Made by a program: the position numbers and the translations under genes
Assembly: GCF_014284155.1 (NCBI RefSeq)
Contig: NZ_JACOFZ010000009.1
Location: forward strand, 1 to 64,000
Direction of reading: 5' to 3'
Length of the DNA: 64,000 bases
Source of the DNA: Affinundibacterium nitidum
GTDB lineage: Bacteria; Pseudomonadota; Gammaproteobacteria; Burkholderiales; Burkholderiaceae_D
Part shown: in pieces, positions 35,910-44,548 of the stretch
Position numbering within the stretch: the first letter of the stretch is position 1
Layout: the number at the start of each line of letters is the position of its first letter
The notes under the pieces: model-generated
The model's database searches: none
What the model was told of the DNA's origin: nothing
Seen by the model: the letters and a program-made list of their open reading frames with translations, nothing else

Positions 35910-38699
35910 TTACATCTTCACGCGCAGAGTCAGGTAGTACTGACGACCACTTTGGTAGATGGAACGTGGCTGGTCATTGTTCAAAGCAAAGTATTTCAAC
36001 TTAGGATTGTTGAGGTTATGTGCATCCAATGATAACGCGAAGTTTTCATTGATCTTGTAACCAAACGACGCAGACAATGAACCAGTTGCAGCTTGAGAAA
36101 ACGCTGTTTCACGGTCCAAACCACTATAGAACGCTGAACGGTAGCTATAAGACAAACGTGCATTGAACGTGTCATCTTCATAGTAGCCACTCAAGTTATA
36201 AGTGTTCTTAGACGCACCAACAACTTCCTGATCCTTGGCATCTTTTGCATCAGCGTAAGTGTAGTTCGCTGCCAAACCAAAGTTATTCATAATTGGCTGT
36301 TCCCACGCCAACTCAAAACCTTTCACTTTAGCACTGGAGTTCACTGGTACGCTCAATACGTAAGGAACCATTGCACCTTGTGGAATTGCAGAGCTAGTAG
36401 TGAAGTAACTACGTGTTACTTGACCAATACCAACATAGCTCGTCAAATCCATGTAGTACACGCTACCAGATAACAGAGCGCGTGGTGCATAGTAGTATTC
36501 CAATGAGAAGTCGAGGTTATTGGAACGAATTGGCTTCAAGTTTGGATTCGCGCCACTACCGCTACCGATACCTGTTGCAGTAGATGGTGGACTCAAACTA
36601 ATTGCACTAGCCAATGCGCCAAAATCAGGACGTGTCATTGTTTTGGAAGCAGCAAAACGTGCTACCAAATCTTTTTGTACGTCAAAGCGCAGGTTCAAGC
36701 TTGGCAATACGTCGTTGTATGTATTTTCAGTTGTTTCGAAATGGAAAGTACCGAACGCAGATTCAGCTTGATTCTTACCTGGGCCTGTCAAAGCAGAAGT
36801 TACTGTTTCTTTAGTTTGAACTACGCGCAAACCAAAATTACCACTCCAGCCTTGGCCTTCCATATTGCTTTGCACGTAGAAAGCGTTAACGTTCTCTTTC
36901 AGCGCAAACTGTGTGGAGTAATCGAGGCGAGAGCCATCATTGTCGCGGTTTGAATATTTATTGAATTCAGCCAATTGAGCTGGCGTGTAATACCAAACAG
37001 CTGTTGGGAACGCACCACCCAAACCAGAACCGTAGTTAGATGGATACACGCTCACTGTCGATGGGAATTTTGCTGGATCGTTTTGAGCTACAGTGCCAAC
37101 TGGGCACCAAGTAGATTGAGACCAATCCCATGGCGCTTGCAAGCCATTAGACTTCTTACAACCAGGACCCTGACCGAGAGCAGCACCACTATCACGTTTA
37201 TGTTCTGTACCGCGAACACCAAACTTCAAGGAAGTGAATACACCTTCATTTAAGGAATACTCGCCATCCAACTTTGCCCATGATTCAGAATCATTAACCA
37301 AAGTATTTTGATAGCCAAATACCCAACCCAAAGATTGTGGTTTAGCGCTGGAATAGTTTGTACTACCTAACTTCCAATCTGCAGCACGATCGACGCCATT
37401 GATGTTATAGCTTGCACCGGAACCAACGCCGACATTCCATTCAGCCACGTCTTGAGTTGGTGTTTTACCCTTCGCTTTAGATGTACCCAACTGACCATTT
37501 AATTTAAAGTCTGGGCTAACTTTCCAAGTTGCTTCAGTACTAAAGAAATTAACTTCAGAACCCGCATCTGGACGAGAAATTTGGTCATACACACCGTACG
37601 TTGTACCAGCAACAGGTTTGAAATTTGCACTGGTCAATGTCTTCACGCCATTGATATTGGATACACGATAGCCAGCTTCAGGAGCTTGACCGTTACCACC
37701 ATCGATAAAGTGAGAACCCCACAACATGTAGTTACGATTGTAGTTAGCTGCATCCAGAGTTGAACTGAAGCCACTGACCACCAAGTCAAATTCTTTACTT
37801 GGTTTGAATTCAGCGCTAATTAAACCACCAGTACGTTTACGTGTTTGCTCAAACAAAGCTGCACCCATCAAACTTGGGTAGTAAGCACCAGCCAAATCCG
37901 GATTTGTCTTAGCCATTGGGCTAGTTGCAGAGATTTGAGACCAACCTAAAATCTCTTGACCATCACGGCGCAGACTGCGTTTTTCGGAGAACGCTTGAAT
38001 CATCAAACCGAAAGTATTCGCATCATTCTTCCAGTTCACCAAACCGGACAACTGAGGATCAGACTTACCTGGCAAGTCTGCATAAACCACACCCAAAGCA
38101 GCTTCAGCAGTTACTTGCTTCTTGAACTCCAATGGCTTACGAGTGATCACGTTAATCGAACCCGCAACACCACCTTCAACCAAACTAGCTTGGGACGTTT
38201 TATTCACTTCAATGCGACCAACCAACTCAGATGGCAACAATGTATAGCTAATTGAACGGCCCACACCAGCACCAGATTGATTCAATACAAACCAATCACC
38301 TGCAGCCATGTTGTGGCCGTTGATCAAAGTTTGTGTCAAGCTAGGGTTCGTACCACGCATACTGACGCGGTCATTTTCATCGAAACCACCTTCGTTACCA
38401 GAAGCGGAGCTCGTTGTGACACCAGAAACGCGCTGCAAAGAGTCAGCTACATTTTTATCCGGCATTTTGCCGATGTCTTCAGCTGTAATCACTTCAACGT
38501 GCGCTTCAGCGTTACGTTTTTGATTCAAAGATTGCTGCATCGCTGCACGTACGCCCGTCACGATAATCTGTTGCGGTTCTTCCTTCAAACCTTTCTTCGT
38601 ATCGACTTCTTGCGCCTGCGCAGACATTGCTGCAGTCATGATCAACACCGTCACAGCAGAGGCGATTGGCGTCAGATTAGGCTTCAAATTACTTTTCAT
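35910..38699 (-). CDS. TonB-dependent receptor, probable chitooligosaccharide/GlcNAc uptake
   Basis: 929 residues. A signal peptide (about 1-29, ending SAQAQ) precedes a plug domain (QIIVTGVRAAMQQSLNQKRN, MPDKNVADSLQRVSGV, RVSMRGTNPSLTQTLINGHN) and a large 22-strand barrel. The size and the IVTGVRAAMQQS start are typical of the sugar-type receptors found in Caulobacter, Xanthomonas and Alteromonas. The last residues are YLTLRVKM, whereas most such proteins end in an aromatic residue. It shares its promoter layout with the nagK operon. The ATG is preceded by GGGGGA. Confidence 0.92.
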   Translation of the reverse strand: MKSNLKPNLTPIASAVTVLIMTAAMSAQAQEVDTKKGLKEEPQQIIVTGVRAAMQQSLNQKRNAEAHVEVITAEDIGKMPDKNVADSLQRVSGVTTSSASGNEGGFDENDRVSMRGTNPSLTQTLINGHNMAAGDWFVLNQSGAGVGRSISYTLLPSELVGRIEVNKTSQASLVEGGVAGSINVITRKPLEFKKQVTAEAALGVVYADLPGKSDPQLSGLVNWKNDANTFGLMIQAFSEKRSLRRDGQEILGWSQISATSPMAKTNPDLAGAYYPSLMGAALFEQTRKRTGGLISAEFKPSKEFDLVVSGFSSTLDAANYNRNYMLWGSHFIDGGNGQAPEAGYRVSNINGVKTLTSANFKPVAGTTYGVYDQISRPDAGSEVNFFSTEATWKVSPDFKLNGQLGTSKAKGKTPTQDVAEWNVGVGSGASYNINGVDRAADWKLGSTNYSSAKPQSLGWVFGYQNTLVNDSESWAKLDGEYSLNEGVFTSLKFGVRGTEHKRDSGAALGQGPGCKKSNGLQAPWDWSQSTWCPVGTVAQNDPAKFPSTVSVYPSNYGSGLGGAFPTAVWYYTPAQLAEFNKYSNRDNDGSRLDYSTQFALKENVNAFYVQSNMEGQGWSGNFGLRVVQTKETVTSALTGPGKNQAESAFGTFHFETTENTYNDVLPSLNLRFDVQKDLVARFAASKTMTRPDFGALASAISLSPPSTATGIGSGSGANPNLKPIRSNNLDFSLEYYYAPRALLSGSVYYMDLTSYVGIGQVTRSYFTTSSAIPQGAMVPYVLSVPVNSSAKVKGFELAWEQPIMNNFGLAANYTYADAKDAKDQEVVGASKNTYNLSGYYEDDTFNARLSYSYRSAFYSGLDRETAFSQAATGSLSASFGYKINENFALSLDAHNLNNPKLKYFALNNDQPRSIYQSGRQYYLTLRVKM

Positions 38700-38994
38700 T
38701 TATTCCCCCAAGACTTCCATAAAAAACGTTCAATGCTCGGCAAACTAACAACAGCCTATTTACCCAGCGCTCGTTACCACTTTTTTTTGAAAAACGACGA
38801 CTCATGTTTTGAAAGGTAGAACTAGATCAAATCCACTTCTACAAACAACGACTTCCAGCTCAAGAGTCAAACTTACCAACTTCAAACGCATTCGATGCGA
38901 CTTCGAAATTCCCCCCACAGGAATATTTACTTCATCGCATCTCAAGTTTCGAGACCAAATGCAAGCCAAACATATAAATTTTCGAAGAGTCTTC

Positions 38995-39042
38995 ACTTTA
39001 GATTCGCTAATACCAACTGTCAAGCGGTATTCATGTGGTATT
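38995..39042 (-). promoter_or_regulatory. nag promoter module C (TonB-dependent receptor gene)
   Basis: On the minus strand TTGACA (39018-39023), a 17-bp spacer and TAAAGT (38995-39000) repeat exactly the boxes of the nagK promoter. Upstream are CGGTATT (39025-39031) and TGGTATT (39036-39042) on the plus strand, again 11 bp apart and two bases from the -35 box. Two more TGGTATT copies lie at 39056-39062 and 39079-39085, making this the richest site. Confidence 0.75.
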
Positions 39043-39155
39043 AACTTTATTTGATTGGTATTACAACCATTCCAAAAATGGTATTAGAAGATCATTGATA
39101 TAACATTTTCTAAACCATTGATTCAGCAGCTATTTTTTTCATTCAATCACTGGTG

Positions 39156-39201
39156 TTTTGCGAATGGTATGTTGATACAAGTCAACATACCATTCGCAAA
39201 A
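39156..39201. repeat. Perfect 20-bp inverted repeat with 6-nt loop
   Basis: The arms TTTTGCGAATGGTATGTTGA and TCAACATACCATTCGCAAAA pair over all 20 positions around the loop TACAAG. The T-run stands before the stem and the A-run after it on both strands, the opposite of a terminator. It lies about 190 bp before the DUF1275 start. It may be an operator, a structured RNA or a remnant of a mobile element. Confidence 0.85.
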
Positions 39202-39390
39202 AAGCCACACCACTTTCACTGAACGATGTAGACCAGTTATTTTCAGTGGTCTTAATAGCAAATATTTTCAAAAAAGCCATGTTTTGAGGTAACAAAACTG
39301 AGATATTTTTGCTTTACTAGACTTTCATCTATTTGAGGTGTAAAAAAGAAGAGGTAAATAGCACCTCTCTCGACTCAGTTAAAAATCAGA

Positions 39391-40155
39391 ATGACCCTTC
39401 ATTACATTGCTAAGCTCACCTCTCCCAAACGCACCCAAGAATCAAACCTACATTTGGGATTGGTATTAAGCTGGATCGCAGGAGCATTAAACGCAGGTGG
39501 CTTTCTCGCTGTTGGGCAATACACTTCGCATATGACAGGGATAATTTCGACTGCGGCAGATGATCTAATTCTGTCTCGATATATACCAGCAGTGGCTGCA
39601 ATACTCATGTTGATCGCTTTCATCATTGGCTCTGCAACGACAGCGATCTGGATCAACTACGCGAAGCGGAATTCCTATGCGATGCATTACTCTCCCGTAC
39701 TCTTTCTAGAAGCGATCCTCCTGCTTTTTTTCGGCATGGTCGGCCATGGACTTTCGCAACATGAGCTCATTACTGTTTCGTTCACGACGATGCTCTTGTG
39801 TTACATGATGGGTCTACAAAACGCTCTGATCACAAAGATTTCACACGCAGAAATTCGTACGACTCATGTCACCGGATTAGTCACAGACATTGGCATCGAA
39901 TTAGGAAAACTATGCTATTGGAACTACGACAAGGATAAAGGCGAAGAGGCACATATTCGTGCAAATCGTCATAAGCTTCGACTACACAGCTCTCTAGTGA
40001 TCGCTTTTTTTGTTGGTGGCATCGCCGGTGCGTCAGGGTTTAAGTACCTCGGCTTCATTTCAACTGTTCCCTTATCACTAACCCTGATCTGTGTTGGTAT
40101 CGCGCCATATTTCGACAAAAAAAAACACCACCCAGAGGGTGGTGCTGAACATTGA
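39391..40155 (+). CDS. DUF1275 (YoaK) family membrane protein
   Basis: 254 residues with about six membrane helices. The family start is visible in LGLVLSWIAGALNAGGFLAV and YTSHMTGIISTAADDLI; LQNALITKISHAEIRTTHVT and GLVTDIGIELGKL are also typical. Function is unknown; these are small integral membrane proteins sometimes grouped with sulfate-permease-like or stress genes. It stands alone, converging with the M28 peptidase gene; 27 bp separate the stops. Confidence 0.9.
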   Translation: MTLHYIAKLTSPKRTQESNLHLGLVLSWIAGALNAGGFLAVGQYTSHMTGIISTAADDLILSRYIPAVAAILMLIAFIIGSATTAIWINYAKRNSYAMHYSPVLFLEAILLLFFGMVGHGLSQHELITVSFTTMLLCYMMGLQNALITKISHAEIRTTHVTGLVTDIGIELGKLCYWNYDKDKGEEAHIRANRHKLRLHSSLVIAFFVGGIAGASGFKYLGFISTVPLSLTLICVGIAPYFDKKKHHPEGGAEH

Positions 40156-40182
40156 AACGATTCACTTAACTAATTAGCGTGA

Positions 40183-41631
40183 TCATTTTCTCGACTTCAG
40201 TGGCTCCTGGCCCGAACCAAAGTTGACCGGCGAATTCGCCGACATCCACGCATATACTGCAAAGGCTGCGGTCGCTTGATTTATGCGAGCTGGCTCGATC
40301 TTATCGAAAGTATCGTCGGGCGTGTGATGCAGATCGAAATAATCATCGGCTTTCAAGGTCAATCCAAAACTAGCAGCACCAAGCGACCGTAAGCTGCCCA
40401 TATCTGGCCCTGGATAAGCATTATTATCACCGGCAACAACACCAAGCGGTGCCATTACGGCTTGCATCTGTTTAACCACCGCAAATGCCTCTGGACGAAC
40501 AAAAGAAGACAGCTGTGTGACTGGGCCTTGGCCAGAATCTGCCTCGGCTGCGGCCTGAATTTTCGAAATTTGTTTTTCATTCGCAGCAGCATAGGCTTTG
40601 CCGCCGAATAATCCCTGCTCTTCATTAGCAAACAAGACCACACGAATACTACGCTTAGGTTTCAGACCTTGACGCTTAATAAATTCTGCTGCAGCCATCG
40701 TAATCGCACAACCAGCGCCATCATCGATAGTGCCAGTCCCCAAGTCCCAAGAATCCAAGTGACCACCCATCAGCACATATTCATTTGGAAGCTCACTTCC
40801 CGTAATTTCACCAATAACGTTGTAAGAAGTGTAGCTGCCATTAGCGCCAGAACTCAAGCTGAGCTTTAAACTGACAGGCTTACCACGTTTAATCATGCGC
40901 ACAACCATATCAGCGTCCGAATTCGACATTGCTGCCGCTGGGATTTTCTCTACACCGTCTTCATAGTTCATCACGCCGGTGTGCGGAAAACGATGGCTAT
41001 CCGTTCCCACTGAGCGAATGACGATCGCCACCGCACCTTTGCGTGCTGCTTCCGATGCGCCTTTGGTACGCCCCGCTTGCACCGAGCCATAATCGGCTGC
41101 TGTTTGCATCTTGTGGTTGATGAAAACGATCTTACCTTTCACTGCATCTGGAGATGCTGCCTGCAAATCCTTGAAGGTTGCGAACTGCACCAATTCTGCC
41201 GTCAAGCCACCTGCAGGTGTCGCAATACTATTACCCAATGCAGTGATGGTTAGAGGTTGCGGAAAAGGAGCAACAATTTCAGCCTTCTCTTCGCCCCGCT
41301 GCCAGCTCGGAAAAGTCACAGGTTCTTTCCATACTTTATCAAATCCTAATTCTTTGAATTTTGCTTCTGCCCACGCAACAGCACGTGCATCGGCCGGCGT
41401 ACCGGCCATACGAGGCCCGACTTCGGTCGTCAAAGATTCCAAAATACGATAACTCGCATTATCAAGGCGGGCTGCATCGCGCAACCAAGCAGCTGTATTC
41501 AAATCTTTGTCGGAGAAAACACTGACTTCTGACGTCTTATCGGCGGCAATTGCATTGCCCAGCAAGAGGTTCGAACCGAAGGCTGCTAGCAACGCTGCTG
41601 TCATTGTTAAAACTTTTACTCTCTTCAACAT
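40183..41631 (-). CDS. Exported M28-family metallopeptidase
   Basis: 482 residues with a signal peptide (about 1-30, ending GNAIA). A protease-associated insert (about 140-260) lies before and within the M28 zinc peptidase domain. Zinc ligands can be assigned in GGHLDSWDLGTG (His, Asp), GTIDDGAGCAITM (Asp), FANEEQGLFGG (Glu pair), AEADSGQGPV (Asp) and DLHHTPDDTFDK (His). It resembles plasma glutamate carboxypeptidase-like enzymes, which cleave dipeptides or N-terminal residues in the periplasm or outside. AAGGGA precedes the ATG. Confidence 0.92.
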   Translation of the reverse strand: MLKRVKVLTMTAALLAAFGSNLLLGNAIAADKTSEVSVFSDKDLNTAAWLRDAARLDNASYRILESLTTEVGPRMAGTPADARAVAWAEAKFKELGFDKVWKEPVTFPSWQRGEEKAEIVAPFPQPLTITALGNSIATPAGGLTAELVQFATFKDLQAASPDAVKGKIVFINHKMQTAADYGSVQAGRTKGASEAARKGAVAIVIRSVGTDSHRFPHTGVMNYEDGVEKIPAAAMSNSDADMVVRMIKRGKPVSLKLSLSSGANGSYTSYNVIGEITGSELPNEYVLMGGHLDSWDLGTGTIDDGAGCAITMAAAEFIKRQGLKPKRSIRVVLFANEEQGLFGGKAYAAANEKQISKIQAAAEADSGQGPVTQLSSFVRPEAFAVVKQMQAVMAPLGVVAGDNNAYPGPDMGSLRSLGAASFGLTLKADDYFDLHHTPDDTFDKIEPARINQATAAFAVYAWMSANSPVNFGSGQEPLKSRK

Positions 41632-42066
41632 GCTTATTTCCCTTAATCTTTTTGGAATGTATTTGCAAAAAACACTACTTACATCGATGTACTTAAAATC
41701 GTAATTCGCTCATGAGAGACCTTCTAAGCCTACAAAAAGTTCACTTTCACAGACAAACAACAGAAATGCGATGCGTCGCAATTCCGCTTTACTCTGAAAA
41801 AATTTGCACTATACTTGACGAGATTGCACCACGGAAATTTTTTAGAGACTTTTTTCCAGAGTAAACGTCTGTAAGTCTTCTATAAGATATAATACATACG
41901 TGATTCGATTCCGTCACCAATGAACACCTAGTAAGCGCGAAAGATTTACCTTGTTGCACTTACGAAGCCAGTAACAGAATCCAATAACATCGCATGTGGT
42001 GAGAGACAAAATGCATATAGCAGGTTTCGACAACATCTTCATTCTTGGACAGTACAAGCGAACCCC
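41632..42066. other. 435-bp divergent gap before DUF3579, with a short upstream ORF
   Basis: AT-rich sequence between the M28 peptidase (minus) and the DUF3579 gene (plus). A TATAAT-like box occurs around 41886-41891 on the plus strand, without a clear -35 box. The last 60 bp encode a 19-codon frame overlapping the next start. Confidence 0.5.
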
Positions 42067-42070
42067 ATGA
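42011..42070 (+). CDS. 19-codon upstream ORF overlapping the DUF3579 start (candidate leader peptide)
   Basis: The frame starts at ATG 42011 and reads MHIAGFDNIFILGQYKRTP, stopping at TGA 42068-42070. Its stop shares bases with the DUF3579 ATG (ATGA at 42067-42070). The DUF3579 ATG has no Shine-Dalgarno sequence of its own (the preceding bases are AAGCGAACCCC), while GAGAG lies shortly before the short ORF. This suggests translational coupling. No known peptide was recognised. Confidence 0.4.
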   Translation: MHIAGFDNIFILGQYKRTP

Positions 42071-42402
42071 CAGATTCTTCAGTCAATCCATCAGCACCGA
42101 AACGGGAGTTTTTCATCCAAGGTTTAACCAGTGATGGCAAACAGTTTCGCCCTAGCGATTGGGCAGAACGCCTGTGTGGAGCGATGTCTTGTTTCCGTCC
42201 AGAAGGTGGGCGCAACGCACACCTGCAATACTCCCCTTATGTACGCCCTATTCTGCTTGATGGTGTTCGCTCAGTCGTAGTTAACGAAGCGCTGCGTGAG
42301 ATTGAGCCATTGGCATATCACTTCGTCTTAAGTTTTGCCAAAGACAATGATCTGCAGATCGTTGATGCATGTCTCCTTCCCGACCCAGCGGAAAAGAAAT
42401 AA
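42067..42402 (+). CDS. DUF3579 domain-containing protein
   Basis: 111 residues. FIQGLTSDGKQFRPSDWAER, LCGAMSCFRPEGGRN and YVRPILLDGVRSVVVNEALR match DUF3579, a small cytosolic family found mainly in betaproteobacteria with no assigned function. The frame is short but well conserved in composition and starts at an ATG coupled to the upstream 19-codon ORF. It is followed by weak hairpins and then by nhaD on the opposite strand. Confidence 0.88.
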   Translation: MTDSSVNPSAPKREFFIQGLTSDGKQFRPSDWAERLCGAMSCFRPEGGRNAHLQYSPYVRPILLDGVRSVVVNEALREIEPLAYHFVLSFAKDNDLQIVDACLLPDPAEKK

Positions 42403-42465
42403 GAGCGGACAAAGTCGCTCCGATTCAACTCAATTCGAGTAAGATTAAGTAGCCCCATGCAAGGC

Positions 42466-43746
42466 TTAATGTGTCATTTGATATTGCAGCATGTAAGCGG
42501 CTGCACCCGAAAAATAGCCAATTAAAGCTAGCAAACTAATTTTACGCAAATACCACGTAAAACTAATTTTCTCTAAACCCATGGCAGCCACACCCGAAGC
42601 AGATCCAATAATCAAAATCGACCCACCTGTGCCAGCACAATAGGCCAGAAATTCCCACAAGAAGCTATCAACGGGATATTGCGCCAAGTTATACATACCC
42701 ATTGAAGCTGCAACCAAGGGCACGTTATCGACGACTGCACTTGCTAGTCCGATCAATACCACAATCACATCTTGGCGCCCCACCGCATGCTCTAAACTCG
42801 TCGCCAGATTTGCCAACAAATGCGTGTGTTCCAGCACAGCAACCGCCAACAAAATGCCAATAAAGAAAATAATTGAGGCCATATCAATACGGGTTAAAGC
42901 GCTGACCAAGGTCAAGCGCTCTTTGTGTGCCTCGTCTTTTTCTTTGTGTAACAAGTCACCAACCATCCACAAGATGCCAAGGCCAAAAAGTATGCCCATG
43001 AATGGGGGTAAATGTGTAACAGTCTTGAATAGTGGGACACAAATCAAAATCGCTAGTCCCAAACAAAACATGGTATTACGTTCAAACGCAGCGTGAAATG
43101 AGAGATCTTCTCCGCGCTCTGCTGGCAACACGACCGGCCGGCCCTTTATCATAAACGTCATCACCAAAAGTGGAATCAAAAGACTAATCAAACTAGGCAG
43201 AAACACGGTCTTCATAATATTGATGGCAGTAATTTGTCCACCAATCCACAACATCGTGGTAGTCACATCACCAATCGGTGTCCATGCGCCCCCCGCATTA
43301 GCAGCAATCACGATTAAGCCAGCGAACAACATACGATCTTCTTTGTCCGCAAGTAATTTGCGCATCAGAGAAATCATAACAATAGTAGTAGTCAGATTAT
43401 CGAGAATGGCGCTCAAAAAGAAAGTCACGAATCCGACCAGCCACATCAAGGAAGATAATCGACTGGTTTTGATTCTAGAAGTAATGACTTCAAAACCATT
43501 ATGAGCATCGACCACTTCCACGATGGCCATCGCCCCCATCAAGAAAAATACGATCTGCGCGGTCGACATCAGCGACTCACCCAGCTCGTTTCCAACAAGC
43601 TCTGGAGAAGACGACGACATGGCGTAAATCGTCCACAGACAACCGGCACCAAGCAAGGCAGACGCTGACTTATTGATCTTAATCGGATGCTCTAACGCAA
43701 TCGCCACATAGGTCAAAACAAACACAATAATAATTGCTGTCAACAT
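42466..43746 (-). CDS. nhaD: NhaD-type sodium/proton antiporter
   Basis: 426 residues with about 12 membrane helices and no soluble domain. The ion-transporter segments LSAILDNLTTTIVMISLMRK, IVIAANAGGAWTPIGDVTT and ASAVVDNVPLVAASMGMY are typical of NhaD, which exports Na+ or Li+ in exchange for protons. YCAGTGGSILIIGSASGVAA is the second conserved hairpin. It is a single gene on the minus strand, starting at ATG 43744-43746. Confidence 0.93.
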   Translation of the reverse strand: MLTAIIIVFVLTYVAIALEHPIKINKSASALLGAGCLWTIYAMSSSSPELVGNELGESLMSTAQIVFFLMGAMAIVEVVDAHNGFEVITSRIKTSRLSSLMWLVGFVTFFLSAILDNLTTTIVMISLMRKLLADKEDRMLFAGLIVIAANAGGAWTPIGDVTTTMLWIGGQITAINIMKTVFLPSLISLLIPLLVMTFMIKGRPVVLPAERGEDLSFHAAFERNTMFCLGLAILICVPLFKTVTHLPPFMGILFGLGILWMVGDLLHKEKDEAHKERLTLVSALTRIDMASIIFFIGILLAVAVLEHTHLLANLATSLEHAVGRQDVIVVLIGLASAVVDNVPLVAASMGMYNLAQYPVDSFLWEFLAYCAGTGGSILIIGSASGVAAMGLEKISFTWYLRKISLLALIGYFSGAAAYMLQYQMTH

Positions 43747-43938
43747 AGGAATCAGTTCTTGAATTGATAGGAAACACGGTCAGCGGACTTTCACCCACAA
43801 ATACTATCTATTGAGCCAAGTCTACCGCATGCCACTCTGAGGAGAAAGCTTTGATACAGCGTTTTCGACAATTACTGTGGTCAAATTCAAAGTTCTGCCA
43901 TAATCAAGGTCTCTATCTCGCAATTACCTAGCACTTTT

Positions 43939-44412
43939 ATGATACTGGCTCACCTCGACCAAGCAAGTCACCTGTTGCCTCCTGAGATCCAAAAAGCGAT
44001 CGATCACTTGCGTCTTACCGACTATCTTGAAAAAGAACCTGGCCGATATGAAATCGAAGAAGGAAAAATGTTCGCTTTGGTGCAAGATCCTCTTACCCAA
44101 TATTGGGATACAGGATTCCCCGAATTCCATCAACGACATATCGATGTGCAATGCCTGTTGCAGGGTGAAGAAATCATTGGTTATTTACCCGCGAATCAAG
44201 ACCTCATTCCTACTCAAGATTTTCTGAAGGAGCGTGATATTGCCTTTGTAGCGACGCAAGAAAACGAAACTAAGCTGCATCTAACACCAAGGATGTTCGC
44301 CGTATTTTATCCCGGCGAATTGCATCGCCCTTGCAAGGCGGCAACACAGCCAATACGGATCAAAAAAGTCGTGATTAAAATCGTTCAGGAATCTCCCTGC
44401 GTCAGCACCTAA
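43939..44412 (+). CDS. YhcH/YjgK/YiaL family protein
   Basis: 157 residues of the cupin-like DUF386 family. Features are GRYEIEEGKMFALVQDPLT, FPEFHQRHIDVQCLLQGEE with the metal-binding His residues, and FAVFYPGELHRPCKA. Some members are sugar anomerases (sialic acid YhcH, YiaL, EbgC), but no matching sugar operon surrounds this gene, so the substrate is open. It stands alone between nhaD and the amidohydrolase gene. Confidence 0.9.
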   Translation: MILAHLDQASHLLPPEIQKAIDHLRLTDYLEKEPGRYEIEEGKMFALVQDPLTQYWDTGFPEFHQRHIDVQCLLQGEEIIGYLPANQDLIPTQDFLKERDIAFVATQENETKLHLTPRMFAVFYPGELHRPCKAATQPIRIKKVVIKIVQESPCVST

Positions 44413-44548
44413 ACCGTTCATCCACACAGATTGTCATTTCATCACTCAACTTTGCATTCAATCGAAAAATTCATGCGATCCGTTTGTATCGCAGGTATTC
44501 TTAGACAGTAGTTTCAATGTCATCCTCAAATTTTCTTGGAGCCTCTGA

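Larger units (their letters stand above)
38700..39390. other. 691-bp intergenic region with receptor leader, nag module C and long inverted repeat
   Basis: From right to left it holds the upstream region of the DUF1275 gene, a perfect 20-bp inverted repeat (39156-39201), a cluster of TGGTATT elements (39025-39085), the receptor promoter (38995-39023) and a leader of about 290 nt before the receptor ATG. No protein-coding frame in it looks real. Confidence 0.7.

Noticed and set aside
38277-38819. 180-codon plus-strand frame
   Set aside because: Antisense to the receptor's signal peptide and plug domain; composition is not protein-like.
42403-42465. Hairpins between DUF3579 and nhaD
   Set aside because: Stems of only 4-5 bp and no T-run; too weak to call a terminator.
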